Shown: piece by piece, positions 6,943 through 16,174 of the stretch
Layout: each line of letters starts with the position of its first letter
How positions within the stretch are numbered: the first letter of the stretch is position 1
NCBI GenBank assembly: GCA_025450315.1
Contig: JANWHQ010000117.1
Coordinates: 1 to 50,752, forward strand
Source of the DNA: Caulobacteraceae bacterium
GTDB lineage: Bacteria > Pseudomonadota > Alphaproteobacteria > Caulobacterales > Caulobacteraceae
Direction of reading: 5' to 3'
Length of the DNA stretch: 50,752 nt
Program-made: the position numbers and the translations under genes
The notes under the pieces: model-generated
The model's database searches: none
Seen by the model: only the letters and a program-made list of their open reading frames with translations
What the model was told of the DNA's origin: nothing

Positions 6943-8450
6943 ATCCAGTAATTGGCCATCACCTTCTCGACGTAGGTGCGCGTCTCGCCGTAGGGCAGGC
7001 TTTCCATCAGCATCAGGGGATCGTCGTCGCCGACCCGGGTCAGGGCCTTCTGCAGGCCGCCGGGGCCGGAATTGTAGGCCGCCAGCGCCTCGAGCATGTC
7101 GCCGCTGGCCGGGCCGTTGATCAGGCGGCTGAGGTCGGCCTGGCCGATCCTGAGGTTGGTCGGCGGGTCGAAAAGCTCCAAGGGCGAGATCGAGGGATCG
7201 CCGGTGGCGGTCACGGCGGTGGCCGGGGTGATCTGCATCAGGCCCATCGCCCCCTTGCTGGACACCGCATAGGGATTGAAGCGGCTCTCCTGGCGCACCA
7301 CGGCGAAGACCAAAGCCTTGTCGAGCTGGAAGCCGCCGTCCGGCTGGATGTCGGGGGTCGGGAAGTCGTTGGGATCGAAGCCGGCGTCGCGGCGCGAGCG
7401 GGCCTGGGCGACGGCCTCGCTGTTCAGCTGCAGCGCCAGGGTGGTCCACAGATCGCGCTCGGCCTCGCTGTCGGCCGAGAGCAGGCCGGCCCTGAGTTCG
7501 GCCCCGGCCTCGGTGGCCCGGCCGATCTGGGCCAGGGCGACGGCGCGCTTGGCGCGGGGATCGCTGGCGACCAGCCGGAACAGCTCGGGCTCGGAGACGC
7601 TGGCGTAGGCCGCCTTGATGAACTCGCTGTCGTTGGCCGAGGGCGGGGCGGGGGCCAGGCCGGCCTGGGCCAGCACATAGGCGTCCGGATCGGCGCCGGC
7701 CTCCAGGCCCAGCTGGCGCTCGGCCAGGATGCCGTAGAAGGTCCAGGGGGTGCGGGTGGCGATGGCCAGGAAATCCGGCGCCATTTCCGGCGTGCCGGCC
7801 GCGATGGCCGCGCGGGCCGCCCAATAGGCCGCGCCCGAGCGCAGCCAGTCGTTGGAGGCCGGGTCGATGGCCACGGCGCGGAAGTGCTCCACCGCGTCGT
7901 CGTAGTTGTTCATCCGGAACGCCGCGAGGCCGGCGATCCAGTGTTCGCCCGAGGCCACGGCTAGGCGATAGGCCGCGGGCACGTCGCCCAGATAGTAGGC
8001 CTGGCGGGCGGCCAGGCCCTTGCCCGAGGAGGGCGGCAGGAAGTCGGTGTCGCCCGCGGTCGCGGCGCCGGAAGGGGTCTTGAGGTCGGGATCGCCCTCG
8101 GGCCGCTTCTTCTTGGCCAGCGCCAGGATGCGGTCGGCGACCGGCAGGTCGGCGTACTGGGCCAGCCAGTCCTTGAGGTCGTCGTAGCTGGCGCGCACCC
8201 CGCGCGAGATCAGCTTCTGGAATCTGAGGTAGCCGACCAGGCTCTTGTCGTTGGCCGCGGCGCCGTCGCGCTCGGCGGCGTCGAAGTCACCCTGGGAGGC
8301 GGCGCGGAAGGCGGCGGCGTAGATCGCGGCGTCCTGGTCCGACAGGGCGCGGACCTGGGCCTGGGCCGAACCGCCAAGCGCGGCGGCCACGGCCACGGCG
8401 CACGCGCCAAGCGTCAAAAGCCTGCGGATCAAGCGACTGTGTCTCCCCAA
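6855..8450 (-). CDS. Soluble lytic murein transglycosylase (SLT family)
   Basis: This 531-residue periplasmic enzyme cleaves the glycan strands of peptidoglycan. It has an export signal (LIRRLLTLGACAVAVAAALG, with a possible lipobox LGAC or Sec cleavage after AQA). A long helical superhelix (residues 35-360) follows, and then the SLT domain: catalytic Glu in VRQESRFNPYAVSSKGAMGL (about residue 385), MQITPATA, AAYNSGPGGLQKAL and PYGETRTYVEKVMANYWIYR. These are the signature motifs of the family. The start is a TTG at 8450 with GGGGGA upstream; another TTG at 8432 also has a plausible site. It is transcribed alone. Confidence 0.93.
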   Translation of the reverse strand: MGRHSRLIRRLLTLGACAVAVAAALGGSAQAQVRALSDQDAAIYAAAFRAASQGDFDAAERDGAAANDKSLVGYLRFQKLISRGVRASYDDLKDWLAQYADLPVADRILALAKKKRPEGDPDLKTPSGAATAGDTDFLPPSSGKGLAARQAYYLGDVPAAYRLAVASGEHWIAGLAAFRMNNYDDAVEHFRAVAIDPASNDWLRSGAAYWAARAAIAAGTPEMAPDFLAIATRTPWTFYGILAERQLGLEAGADPDAYVLAQAGLAPAPPSANDSEFIKAAYASVSEPELFRLVASDPRAKRAVALAQIGRATEAGAELRAGLLSADSEAERDLWTTLALQLNSEAVAQARSRRDAGFDPNDFPTPDIQPDGGFQLDKALVFAVVRQESRFNPYAVSSKGAMGLMQITPATAVTATGDPSISPLELFDPPTNLRIGQADLSRLINGPASGDMLEALAAYNSGPGGLQKALTRVGDDDPLMLMESLPYGETRTYVEKVMANYWIYRRMFGEPVRSVDALASGETRVSLAMDR

Positions 8451-8492
8451 GACGCGGTCCCCCGATGTCGCCGCGTCACCGACCCTATTGCA

Positions 8493-9311
8493 TTAAGCGG
8501 GCCGAGCTTGCCGATCAAGGCGTTCCGCTAGAGTTAACAGATCCGACCAGGCCCTCTTCTTTGCGGCAGGTTGTCTCAGCAGGAAGGCGGGATGCAGCGT
8601 CGGCAGGGCGGGCAGAACAAGCTCTGCGGCAGGCGAGCGCCATTCGAACCATCTCCCGCGAAGACTGAGGATCCCCTCGTCCTTCTTGAGCATAAACTTT
8701 GCGGATGCTCCGCCGACCAGCAACAACATCTTGGGTCCGACAAGCTCGATCGCGCGCTCCAGGAAGGGTTCGCACACGGACTGTTCCAGCAGGGTCGGGG
8801 TGCGGTTGCCGGGCGGGCGCCAGAACACCGTGTTGGTGATGAACACACGATCGTGAAGCCCCGCGGCGTTAAGCATGAGGTCCAGGAGCTTGCCGGCGCG
8901 GCCGACGAACGGGGCGCCCTGCTGGTCCTCCTCGCCGCCCGGGCCTTCGCCGATGGCCATCACCGGCCCTTGGGGATTCCCGCGCGAGAACACCGACTGG
9001 CGCGCGCCCTGGAACTTGAGCGGGCAGCCCTCGAAGGCGGCGATCGCCTCCGCGAGGGCGCCCAGGTCGCCGGCCGCGGCCGCCAGGGCCCTGGCCTCTA
9101 TCACCGCCTCGCCGATCTCGGGGGCCACGGCCTCGCTCGCGGGGGCGTGACGCAGCAGGGCCGGCGCCGCGGGCCGGGACGGCGGGGCGGCCCGGACCAT
9201 CCGATCGACCGGCTCGTCCTCGACGCACACCTCGACCCCCGCCTCGCTCCAGAAGGCGAGCAGGCTTTCGAGGGCTCTGGGATCGGCGTCGGACGGGATG
9301 GGCTGGGCCAT
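8493..9311 (-). CDS. Uracil-DNA glycosylase, family 4-like
   Basis: This 272-residue protein has the family 4/5 motifs: [20 protein letters not shown] (uracil pocket and water activation), [36 protein letters not shown] and [13 protein letters not shown] with the catalytic HPA. It removes uracil from DNA to start base excision repair. The start is taken as ATG at 9311 ([10 protein letters not shown]); an upstream extension of 21 codons looks non-coding. Only one Cys (EGCPLK) occurs where canonical family 4 enzymes have CxxC for the iron-sulphur cluster, so the cluster may be altered or absent. The gene is divergent from the ETF-QO gene. Confidence 0.88.
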   Translation of the reverse strand: MAQPIPSDADPRALESLLAFWSEAGVEVCVEDEPVDRMVRAAPPSRPAAPALLRHAPASEAVAPEIGEAVIEARALAAAAGDLGALAEAIAAFEGCPLKFQGARQSVFSRGNPQGPVMAIGEGPGGEEDQQGAPFVGRAGKLLDLMLNAAGLHDRVFITNTVFWRPPGNRTPTLLEQSVCEPFLERAIELVGPKMLLLVGGASAKFMLKKDEGILSLRGRWFEWRSPAAELVLPALPTLHPAFLLRQPAAKKRAWSDLLTLAERLDRQARPA

Positions 9312-9400
9312 GGCTCTGAAGGGCGCAATGACTTGACCGCCCTTGCCCAGGCTATCGATAAACCCTGGGAGCAATCAACGCCCGCCGGAGACGCCCCGCC

Positions 9401-11083
9401 ATGGCCGAGCCGACCCAGGACGCGCCCGCCCGGGAGTCCATGCACTACGACGTGGTGATCGTCGGCGGCGGTCCGGCCGGGCTGGCGGCGGCGATCCGGT
9501 TGAAGCAGCTGGCGTCGGCCAAGGGGGCGGCGCTGTCGGTCGCGCTCCTGGAGAAGGGCTCGGAGAGCGGGGCCCACATCCTCTCGGGCGCCATCATCGA
9601 CCCCAGGGGCCTCAACGAACTGATCCCGGACTGGAAGGACAAGGGCGCGCCGCTGGAGACTCCGGTCGCCAAGGACCGCTTGCTCTATCTGACCGAGAAG
9701 GACGCCATCGACATCTCCTGGCTGCCGATGCCGGGGTTCATGCACAACCACGGCAACTACATCGCCTCCTTGGCCAACCTCTGCCGCTGGATGGGCCAGC
9801 AGGCCGAGGCGCTGGGGGTGGAGATCTATCCCGGCATGGCCGCCTCCGAGCCGGTCTATGGCGAGGACGGGGCGCTGCAGGGCGTGGTCGCCGGCGTGTT
9901 CGGCGTCGGCAAGGACGGATCGCACAAGGCCGACTACCAGCCGGGGCTCAATGTGCTGGGCAAATACGTGCTGCTGGCCGAGGGCGCGCGGGGCTCGATC
10001 TCCAAGCTCGTGCAGGCGAAGTACCGCCTCTGCGAAGGGCGCGAGCCGCAGAAGTACGGCCTGGGGCTGAAGGAGCTCTGGCAGGTTCCGCAGGAGAAAT
10101 TCCAGCCGGGGCTGGTGCAGCATTCCTTCGGCTGGCCGCTGGACGACAAGACCGGCGGCGGCTCGTTCGTCTACCACTTCGGCGACCGCTATGTGGCCAT
10201 CGGCTTCGTGGTGCACCTGAACTACGCCAACCCGTGGCTCTCGCCGTTCGAGGAGTTCCAGCGCTTCAAGCAGCATCCGGCCATCCGGCCGATGCTGGAG
10301 GGCGCCACGCGGGTCTCCTATGGCGCGCGGGCGATCACCGAGGGCGGCTGGCAGTCGGCGCCCAGGCTGGCCTTCCCGGGCGGCGCCCTGATCGGCTGCG
10401 CGGCGGGCTTCGTGAACGTGCCGCGGATCAAGGGCAGCCACAACGCGATCAAGACCGGCATGATGGCGGCCGAGGCGGCGTTCGAGGCCATCGCGGCGGG
10501 CCGCTCGGGCGACGAGCTCAAGGCCTACCAGGGCGCCTATGACACATCGTGGGTCGAGCGCGAGCTGAAGCTGGTGCGCAACGTCAAGCCGCTGTGGTCC
10601 AGGCTCGGCACCCGGCTGGGCGTCGCTCTGGGCGGGCTCGACATGTGGACCAACCAGCTCTTTGGGCTCTCGCTGTTCGGAACCCTGAAGCACGGCAAGA
10701 CCGACGCGGAGGCCACGGGCCTGGCCAAGGATTACCCGAAGATCGTCTATCCCAAGCCCGACGGGGTGATCAGCTTCGACCGGCTGAGCTCGGTGTTCGT
10801 GTCCAACACCGCCCACGACGAGGACCAGCCGAGCCACCTGAAGCTGAAGGATCCGAAGATCCCCATCGAGCGCAACCTGCCGCTCTACGGCGAGCCGGCC
10901 CGGCTCTACTGCCCGGCGGCGGTCTACGAGGTGGTCTATGACGAGGCGGGCTCGAATCCTCGCTTCGTGATCAACGCGCCCAACTGCGTCCACTGCAAGA
11001 CCTGCGATATCAAGGACCCCTCCCAGAACATCGTCTGGACCACGCCGGAGGGCGGCGGCGGGCCCAATTATCCGAACATGTGA
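9401..11083 (+). CDS. Electron transfer flavoprotein-ubiquinone oxidoreductase
   Basis: This 560-residue enzyme passes electrons from reduced ETF to ubiquinone in the membrane, linking acyl-CoA and amino-acid dehydrogenases to respiration. Visible features are an N-terminal FAD dinucleotide-binding fold (YDVVIVGGGPAGLAAAIRLK), the GAHILSGAIIDPRGLNELIP segment and the ubiquinone-binding middle domain (GSFVYHFGDRYVAIGFVVHL). The C-terminal 4Fe-4S cluster has cysteines in RLYCPAAVYEV and NCVHCKTCDIKDPSQNI. Length and motifs match the bacterial and mitochondrial enzyme throughout. The ATG at 9401 is the first in frame; the ETF subunit genes are not in this window. Confidence 0.96.
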   Translation: MAEPTQDAPARESMHYDVVIVGGGPAGLAAAIRLKQLASAKGAALSVALLEKGSESGAHILSGAIIDPRGLNELIPDWKDKGAPLETPVAKDRLLYLTEKDAIDISWLPMPGFMHNHGNYIASLANLCRWMGQQAEALGVEIYPGMAASEPVYGEDGALQGVVAGVFGVGKDGSHKADYQPGLNVLGKYVLLAEGARGSISKLVQAKYRLCEGREPQKYGLGLKELWQVPQEKFQPGLVQHSFGWPLDDKTGGGSFVYHFGDRYVAIGFVVHLNYANPWLSPFEEFQRFKQHPAIRPMLEGATRVSYGARAITEGGWQSAPRLAFPGGALIGCAAGFVNVPRIKGSHNAIKTGMMAAEAAFEAIAAGRSGDELKAYQGAYDTSWVERELKLVRNVKPLWSRLGTRLGVALGGLDMWTNQLFGLSLFGTLKHGKTDAEATGLAKDYPKIVYPKPDGVISFDRLSSVFVSNTAHDEDQPSHLKLKDPKIPIERNLPLYGEPARLYCPAAVYEVVYDEAGSNPRFVINAPNCVHCKTCDIKDPSQNIVWTTPEGGGGPNYPNM

Positions 11084-11085
11084 TC

Positions 11086-11114
11086 GGGGCCGCGCCCGGC
11101 CGGAACCCGGCCCC
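11086..11114 (+). terminator. Candidate terminator hairpin after ETF-QO
   Basis: GGGGCCG (11086-11092) pairs with CGGCCCC (11108-11114), immediately after the ETF-QO stop and before the transketolase operon. There is no U-run, so it is a weak candidate for intrinsic termination. Confidence 0.35.
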
Positions 11115-11227
11115 TCGCTCGCCCGTTGCGTCCCGTGGCGGGGCGGGCGTATCCCGCCCCTGCAGGCGGCGTCGCCGGACACCCCTTTCGACGCATCTTC
11201 CGCCGCCGATCCTGGAAGGACATGGTC

Positions 11228-13330
11228 ATGACCGCGGCCGAGGCTCGACATCCCCAAGCACCGGCGGCCGAAAGCCTCGACGAACTGGCCATCAACACCA
11301 TCCGCACCCTGGCCATCGACGCGGTGCAGAAGGCCGATTCCGGCCATGCCGGGGCGCCCATGGGCCTGGCGCCGGTGGCCTACACCCTGTGGACCCGCTT
11401 CCTGCGCTACGACCCCAAGGATCCCGCCTGGCCCGACCGCGACCGCTTCGTGCTGTCCTGTGGCCACGCCTCGATGCTGCTCTACGCCCTGATCCATCTG
11501 GCGGGAGTCGAGCGGGTGGACCAGCACGGGAAGAAGCTCGGCAAGCCGGCCGTCAGCCTGGACGACATCAAGGCCTTCCGCGAGCTGGACAGCGTCTGCC
11601 CCGGCCACCCGGAGTACCGCATCACCACCGGGGTGGAGACCACCACCGGCCCGCTGGGGCAGGGGGCGGCCAACAGCGTCGGCATGGCCATGGCCGAGCG
11701 CTGGCTGGAGCAGCGCTTCAACCGCCCGGGCCTGCCGATTTTCGGCCACCGGGTCTGGACCCTGTGCAGCGACGGCGACCTGATGGAGGGCGTGGCCAGC
11801 GAGGCCGCCTCGATCGCCGGGCACCTGAAGCTGTCGAACCTCTGCTGGATCTACGACGACAACACCGTGACCATCGACGGCCACACCGACATCGCCTTCA
11901 CCGAGGACGTGGCCAAGCGCTTCCAGGCCTACGGCTGGAAGACCTTCGAAGTGGAGGACGCCAACGACTGCGAGGCCTTCGCGCGGGTGGTCGACAGGGT
12001 GCTGGAGGTCCAGGATCGCCCCACCCTGATCCTTGTCCACAGCGTCATCGGCTACGGCTCGCCGCACAAGCAGGGCACCTCCAAGATCCACTCCGACCCC
12101 CTGGGCGAGGAGGAGGTGCGGCTGACCAAGCGCGCCTACGGCTGGCCCGAGGACGCCCAGTTCCTGGTGCCGGACGGGGTCCGCGAGCGGTTCGACGCGA
12201 GCCTGGGCGCGCGCGGGGCCAAGGCGCGCGAGGCCTGGTCCGCGCTGATGCGGCGCTATGGCGAGGCCGAGCCCACGCTGGCCGAGGAGCTCAAGCGCCT
12301 GACCACGGGCCAGCCGCCCGAGGGCTGGGACGAGGCCATCCCCAGCTTCGATCCGGACGCCAAGGGCATGGCCAGCCGCGAAGCCTCCGGCAAGGTGCTG
12401 AACGCCATAGCGCCCGACTATCCCTGGCTGATGGGCGGCTCGGCCGACCTCGCGGGCTCCAACAAGACCACCATCGAGAACGACACCGACCTGCAGCCGC
12501 GGAGCTATGGCGGCCGCAACGTCCACTACGGGGTGCGCGAGCACGCCATGGGCTCGATCTCCAACGGTCTGGCCCTGGCGGGTCTGCGGCCCTACACCGG
12601 CACCTTCCTGATCTTCAGCGACTACATGCGTCCGCCCACGCGCCTGGCGGCGCTGATGGAGCTGCCGGTGGTGTTCATCTTCACCCACGACTCCATCGGC
12701 CTCGGCCAGGACGGCCCGACCCACCAGCCGATCGAGCAGCTGGCGGCGCTCCGGGCCATCCCGGGCATGATCACCCTGCGCCCCTGCGACGCCAACGAGA
12801 CGGCCGAGGCCTGGCGGGCGATCCTGGCCCAGACCGGGAAGCCGGCCTGCCTCAGCCTGTCGCGCCAGGCGCTGCCGACGCTGGACCGGTCGAAGTACGG
12901 CTCGGCCAGGGGCGTCGCCAAAGGCGCCTATGTGCTGGCCGACGCGGAGGGCGGCGCGCCCGAGGTGATCCTGTTGAGCACGGGCAGCGAGGTCCACCTC
13001 TGCCTGGAGGCCTACGACAGGCTGACGGCCGAAGGGGTGAAGGCGCGGGTGGTGTCGATGCCCTCGTGGGACCTGTTCGAGGTCCAGGACCGGGCCTATC
13101 GCGACAGCGTCCTGCCGCCCCAGGTCCGGGCGCGGGTGGCGGTGGAGGCGGCGGCCGAGCTCGGCTGGGACCGCTACACCGGCTTCGACGGCGAGGCGAT
13201 CGCCATGCGCAGCTTCGGCATGTCGGCGCCGGCCAAGGACCTGCAGAAGCATTTCGGCTTCACGGTGGATAAGGTGCTCGAGGCGGCCCGGCGCCAGCTC
13301 GGCCGGGGGCGCGATCAGGAGACGGCATGA
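11228..13330 (+). CDS. tkt: Transketolase
   Basis: This 700-residue thiamine-diphosphate enzyme moves two-carbon units between sugar phosphates in the non-oxidative pentose phosphate pathway. Motifs run in order: NTIRTLAIDAVQKADSGHAG, TTGPLGQGAANSVGMAMAER, the cofactor motif CSDGDLMEGVASEAAS ending in DDNTVTIDG, the pyrimidine-domain VREHAMGSISNGLAL, and HDSIGLGQDGPTHQPIEQLA. Start choice: GGAAGGA lies one base before an ATG at 11222 but seven bases before the ATG at 11228, so the latter is preferred. It is the first gene of the sugar-phosphate operon; its last 4 bases overlap the tal start (ATGA). Confidence 0.97.
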   Translation: MTAAEARHPQAPAAESLDELAINTIRTLAIDAVQKADSGHAGAPMGLAPVAYTLWTRFLRYDPKDPAWPDRDRFVLSCGHASMLLYALIHLAGVERVDQHGKKLGKPAVSLDDIKAFRELDSVCPGHPEYRITTGVETTTGPLGQGAANSVGMAMAERWLEQRFNRPGLPIFGHRVWTLCSDGDLMEGVASEAASIAGHLKLSNLCWIYDDNTVTIDGHTDIAFTEDVAKRFQAYGWKTFEVEDANDCEAFARVVDRVLEVQDRPTLILVHSVIGYGSPHKQGTSKIHSDPLGEEEVRLTKRAYGWPEDAQFLVPDGVRERFDASLGARGAKAREAWSALMRRYGEAEPTLAEELKRLTTGQPPEGWDEAIPSFDPDAKGMASREASGKVLNAIAPDYPWLMGGSADLAGSNKTTIENDTDLQPRSYGGRNVHYGVREHAMGSISNGLALAGLRPYTGTFLIFSDYMRPPTRLAALMELPVVFIFTHDSIGLGQDGPTHQPIEQLAALRAIPGMITLRPCDANETAEAWRAILAQTGKPACLSLSRQALPTLDRSKYGSARGVAKGAYVLADAEGGAPEVILLSTGSEVHLCLEAYDRLTAEGVKARVVSMPSWDLFEVQDRAYRDSVLPPQVRARVAVEAAAELGWDRYTGFDGEAIAMRSFGMSAPAKDLQKHFGFTVDKVLEAARRQLGRGRDQETA

Positions 13331-14463
13331 CCAATCCCTTGAAGCGGCTCGCGCAAGCGGGCCAGTCGATCTGGCTCGACTACATGCATCGCAAGCTCAT
13401 GGAGGGGGGCGAGCTGAAGCGGCTGATCGGCGAGGACGCCGTCACCGGCATGACCTCCAACCCCTCGATCTTCGAGAAGGCGATCGGCGAGGGCGGCGAC
13501 TACGACGGCCGGCTGAAGGCGGCGCTGGACTCCGGCGTGCGCGAGCCGATGGACCTCTACGAGCGGCTGGCGATCAAGGACATCCAGGACGCCGCCGACC
13601 AGCTGAAGCCGGTCTGGGACCGCACCGGCGGCGCGGACGGCTACGTCAGCCTGGAGGTCTCGCCCTACCTGGCCATGGACACCGAGAAGACGGTGCACGA
13701 GGCCGAGCGGCTGTGGAAGGCGGTGGGCCGCAGGAACCTGATGATCAAGGTGCCCGGCACCGGGCCGGGGACGCCGGCGATCCAGCGGCTGATCGGCCAG
13801 GGGATCAACGTCAACGTCACCCTGCTGTTCGGCCTGGACGCCTATCTGAAGGTGGCCGAGGCGCATCTGGCGGGGCTCGAGCACTTCAAGGCCAATGGCG
13901 GGGACGTCTCCAAGGTGCACGGGGTGGCGAGCTTCTTCGTCAGCCGCATCGACACCCAGATCGACAAGAAGATCGACGAGCGGGTGAAGGCCGGCGATCC
14001 CCAGTCGGATGAACTGAAGGCCCTGCGCGGCAAGGTGGCCATCGCCAACGCCAAGATCGCCTACCAGCGCTACATCGACATGATCGGGACCGCCCGCTGG
14101 AAGGCCCTGGCCGGGGCCGGCGCCTCGCCCCAGCGCCTGCTCTGGGCCTCCACCGGGACCAAGGACCCGGCCTATTCCGACGTGCTCTACGTCGAGACCC
14201 TGATCGGGCCCGACACCGTCAACACCATGCCCACCAAGACCCTGGAGGCCTTCAAGGATCACGGCGTGGTGGCGCCCACCCTGGCGGCCGACGTCGAGGA
14301 GGCCAGCGACGTCCTGGTGGCCCAGGCGCGCCTCGGCCTGGATCTGGACGGCGTGACCAAGCAGCTGGTGATCGACGGGGTGAAGTCCTTCGCCGAGTCC
14401 TTCGACACGCTGCTGGGCGCGGTGAAGTCCAAGCGCGACGAGATGATGGGCGAGACCGCGTGA
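13327..14463 (+). CDS. tal: Transaldolase
   Basis: This 378-residue enzyme transfers a dihydroxyacetone unit between sugar phosphates. [18 protein letters not shown] near the N-terminus and the Schiff-base lysine K141 in [13 protein letters not shown] identify the long transaldolase subfamily, followed by [13 protein letters not shown] and [20 protein letters not shown]. This is the form that is fused to glucose-6-phosphate isomerase as one polypeptide in some bacteria. Here it is a separate gene overlapping the pgi start (GTGA). It is coupled to tkt by a 4-bp overlap. Confidence 0.96.
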   Translation: MTNPLKRLAQAGQSIWLDYMHRKLMEGGELKRLIGEDAVTGMTSNPSIFEKAIGEGGDYDGRLKAALDSGVREPMDLYERLAIKDIQDAADQLKPVWDRTGGADGYVSLEVSPYLAMDTEKTVHEAERLWKAVGRRNLMIKVPGTGPGTPAIQRLIGQGINVNVTLLFGLDAYLKVAEAHLAGLEHFKANGGDVSKVHGVASFFVSRIDTQIDKKIDERVKAGDPQSDELKALRGKVAIANAKIAYQRYIDMIGTARWKALAGAGASPQRLLWASTGTKDPAYSDVLYVETLIGPDTVNTMPTKTLEAFKDHGVVAPTLAADVEEASDVLVAQARLGLDLDGVTKQLVIDGVKSFAESFDTLLGAVKSKRDEMMGETA

Positions 14464-16169
14464 ACGCGCATCTGACGCGCCTGCCGGCGGAGCTGCAGGC
14501 CGAGGTCGACGAGGCGATCCAGCGGGCGGCCGGCGAAGGCTGGGCCCGCCGGCTCTGGGCCCGCGACGCCAGCCTCTGGACCGGCCAGGACGAGGCCAGG
14601 TGGCTGAGGTGGCTGGACGCGGGCGACGCCGGCTGCGTCGACCTCGTGGCGCTGAAGGCCTTCCAGGCCGAGGTGAAGGCGGCGTCCTTCGCCCACGTGC
14701 TGCTGATCGGCATGGGCGGCTCGAGCCTCGGCCCCGAGGTGCTGGCCCAGACCTTCGGGGCCCAGGCGGGCTTTCCGCAGCTGCTGGTGCTGGACTCCAC
14801 CGACGCCGACCAGATCCGCCGCTTCGAGGCCCAGATCGACCCGAGCAGCACCCTCTTCGTGGTCTCCTCCAAGTCGGGGACGACGCTGGAGCCCGACATC
14901 CTGCAGCGGCATTTCTGGGCCCTGGCCAAGGCGGCGCTGGGCGAGGCGGCGGGCGGCCATTTCGTCGCCGTCACCGATCCCGGATCCAAGCTGGAGGCCG
15001 TGGCGAACCAGGAGGGCTTCCGCCGCGTGTTCCACGGCGAGCCCCAGATCGGCGGCCGCTATTCGGTGCTGTCCAACTTCGGCATGGTCCCGGCCGCGGC
15101 CATGGGCGTGGACCTCGACCGCTTGTTCGAGACCACCGGCGAGATGGTCGCCGCCTGCGGCCCCGCGGCGGCCTCCAATCCGGGGGTGGAGCTCGGCTGC
15201 CTGCTGGGGACCGCGGCCAAGGGCGGGCGCGACAAGGTCTCGATCCTGGCCTCCAAGGGCATCGCCGACCTCGGCGCGTGGCTCGAGCAGCTCCTGGCGG
15301 AATCCACCGGCAAGCAGGGCCAGGCGCTGATCCCGGTGGACGCCGAGCCGGTCGGTCCCGTGAGCGTCTACAGCCGCGACCGGGTGTTCGCCTATCTGCG
15401 CCTGGAAGGCCACGACGAGCCCGAGCTCGACGCCCTGGCCGACGCCCTGGCCGAGGCCGGCCATCCGCTGGTCTGGATCGACCTGAAGCGCCGCGAGGAC
15501 ATCGGCCAGGAGTTCTTCCGCTGGGAGGTCGCCACCGCCGTCGCCGGGGCGGTGATGGGGCTGAACCCCTTCGACCAGCCCGACGTGGAAGCCAGCAAGG
15601 TCAAGGCGCGCCAGCTCACCGACCAGTACGAAGCGACCGGCCGGCTGGAGCCCGAGACGGCGTTCGCGCGCGGCGAGGGCGTGGCGATCTACGCCGATCC
15701 GCGCAACGCCCAGGCCCTGCAGGATCTGTCGGGCGCCCGCACGGTCGAGGCCTATCTAGAGGCCCACTTGAGGCAGGTGAAGGACGGCGACTACGTGGGC
15801 CTGCTGGCCTACATCGACCGCAGCCATCCCCATATCCAGGCGCTGCAGGCGATCCGCGCCCGCATCCGCGACCGCAAGAAGGTGGCCACCGTGCTGGGCT
15901 TCGGCCCCCGCTTCCTGCACTCCACCGGCCAGGCCTACAAGGGCGGCCCGAACTCGGGCGTCTTCCTGCAGATCATCCACGAGCCGGCCCGGGACATTCC
16001 CGTCCCCGGCCAGCGCTACGGCTTCAAGGTGGTCGAGGCGGCCCAGGCCCGCGGCGACATGGGCGTCCTGGTCGAGCGCGGCCGGCGGGTGATCCGGCTC
16101 GACCTCGGCGGCGACGTCGAGGGCGGGCTGAAGTGGCTGGCCGGCGCGGTCGACAAGGCATTGGGGTGA
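14460..16169 (+). CDS. pgi: Glucose-6-phosphate isomerase (type found fused to transaldolase)
   Basis: This 569-residue enzyme interconverts glucose-6-phosphate and fructose-6-phosphate. Characteristic segments are [40 protein letters not shown] (phosphate loop), [19 protein letters not shown] and, towards the end, [20 protein letters not shown]. These match the isomerase half of bifunctional transaldolase/isomerase proteins more closely than the classical Pgi. The GTG start overlaps the tal stop by 4 bp, so the two enzymes are translated in tandem. The stop lies 5 bp before the gnd ATG, and a GTG of gnd overlaps the stop itself. Confidence 0.93.
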   Translation: MNAHLTRLPAELQAEVDEAIQRAAGEGWARRLWARDASLWTGQDEARWLRWLDAGDAGCVDLVALKAFQAEVKAASFAHVLLIGMGGSSLGPEVLAQTFGAQAGFPQLLVLDSTDADQIRRFEAQIDPSSTLFVVSSKSGTTLEPDILQRHFWALAKAALGEAAGGHFVAVTDPGSKLEAVANQEGFRRVFHGEPQIGGRYSVLSNFGMVPAAAMGVDLDRLFETTGEMVAACGPAAASNPGVELGCLLGTAAKGGRDKVSILASKGIADLGAWLEQLLAESTGKQGQALIPVDAEPVGPVSVYSRDRVFAYLRLEGHDEPELDALADALAEAGHPLVWIDLKRREDIGQEFFRWEVATAVAGAVMGLNPFDQPDVEASKVKARQLTDQYEATGRLEPETAFARGEGVAIYADPRNAQALQDLSGARTVEAYLEAHLRQVKDGDYVGLLAYIDRSHPHIQALQAIRARIRDRKKVATVLGFGPRFLHSTGQAYKGGPNSGVFLQIIHEPARDIPVPGQRYGFKVVEAAQARGDMGVLVERGRRVIRLDLGGDVEGGLKWLAGAVDKALG

Positions 16170-16174
16170 AGAGC

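Noticed and set aside
11126-11227. Longer start for transketolase at 11126 or ATG 11222
   Set aside because: The 34-residue extension has no transketolase likeness, and GGAAGGA is correctly spaced only from ATG 11228.
9101-13252. Open frame of 1383 codons on the minus strand
   Set aside because: It runs antisense through ETF-QO and transketolase, both of which have full sets of family motifs. Its own translation is low-complexity.
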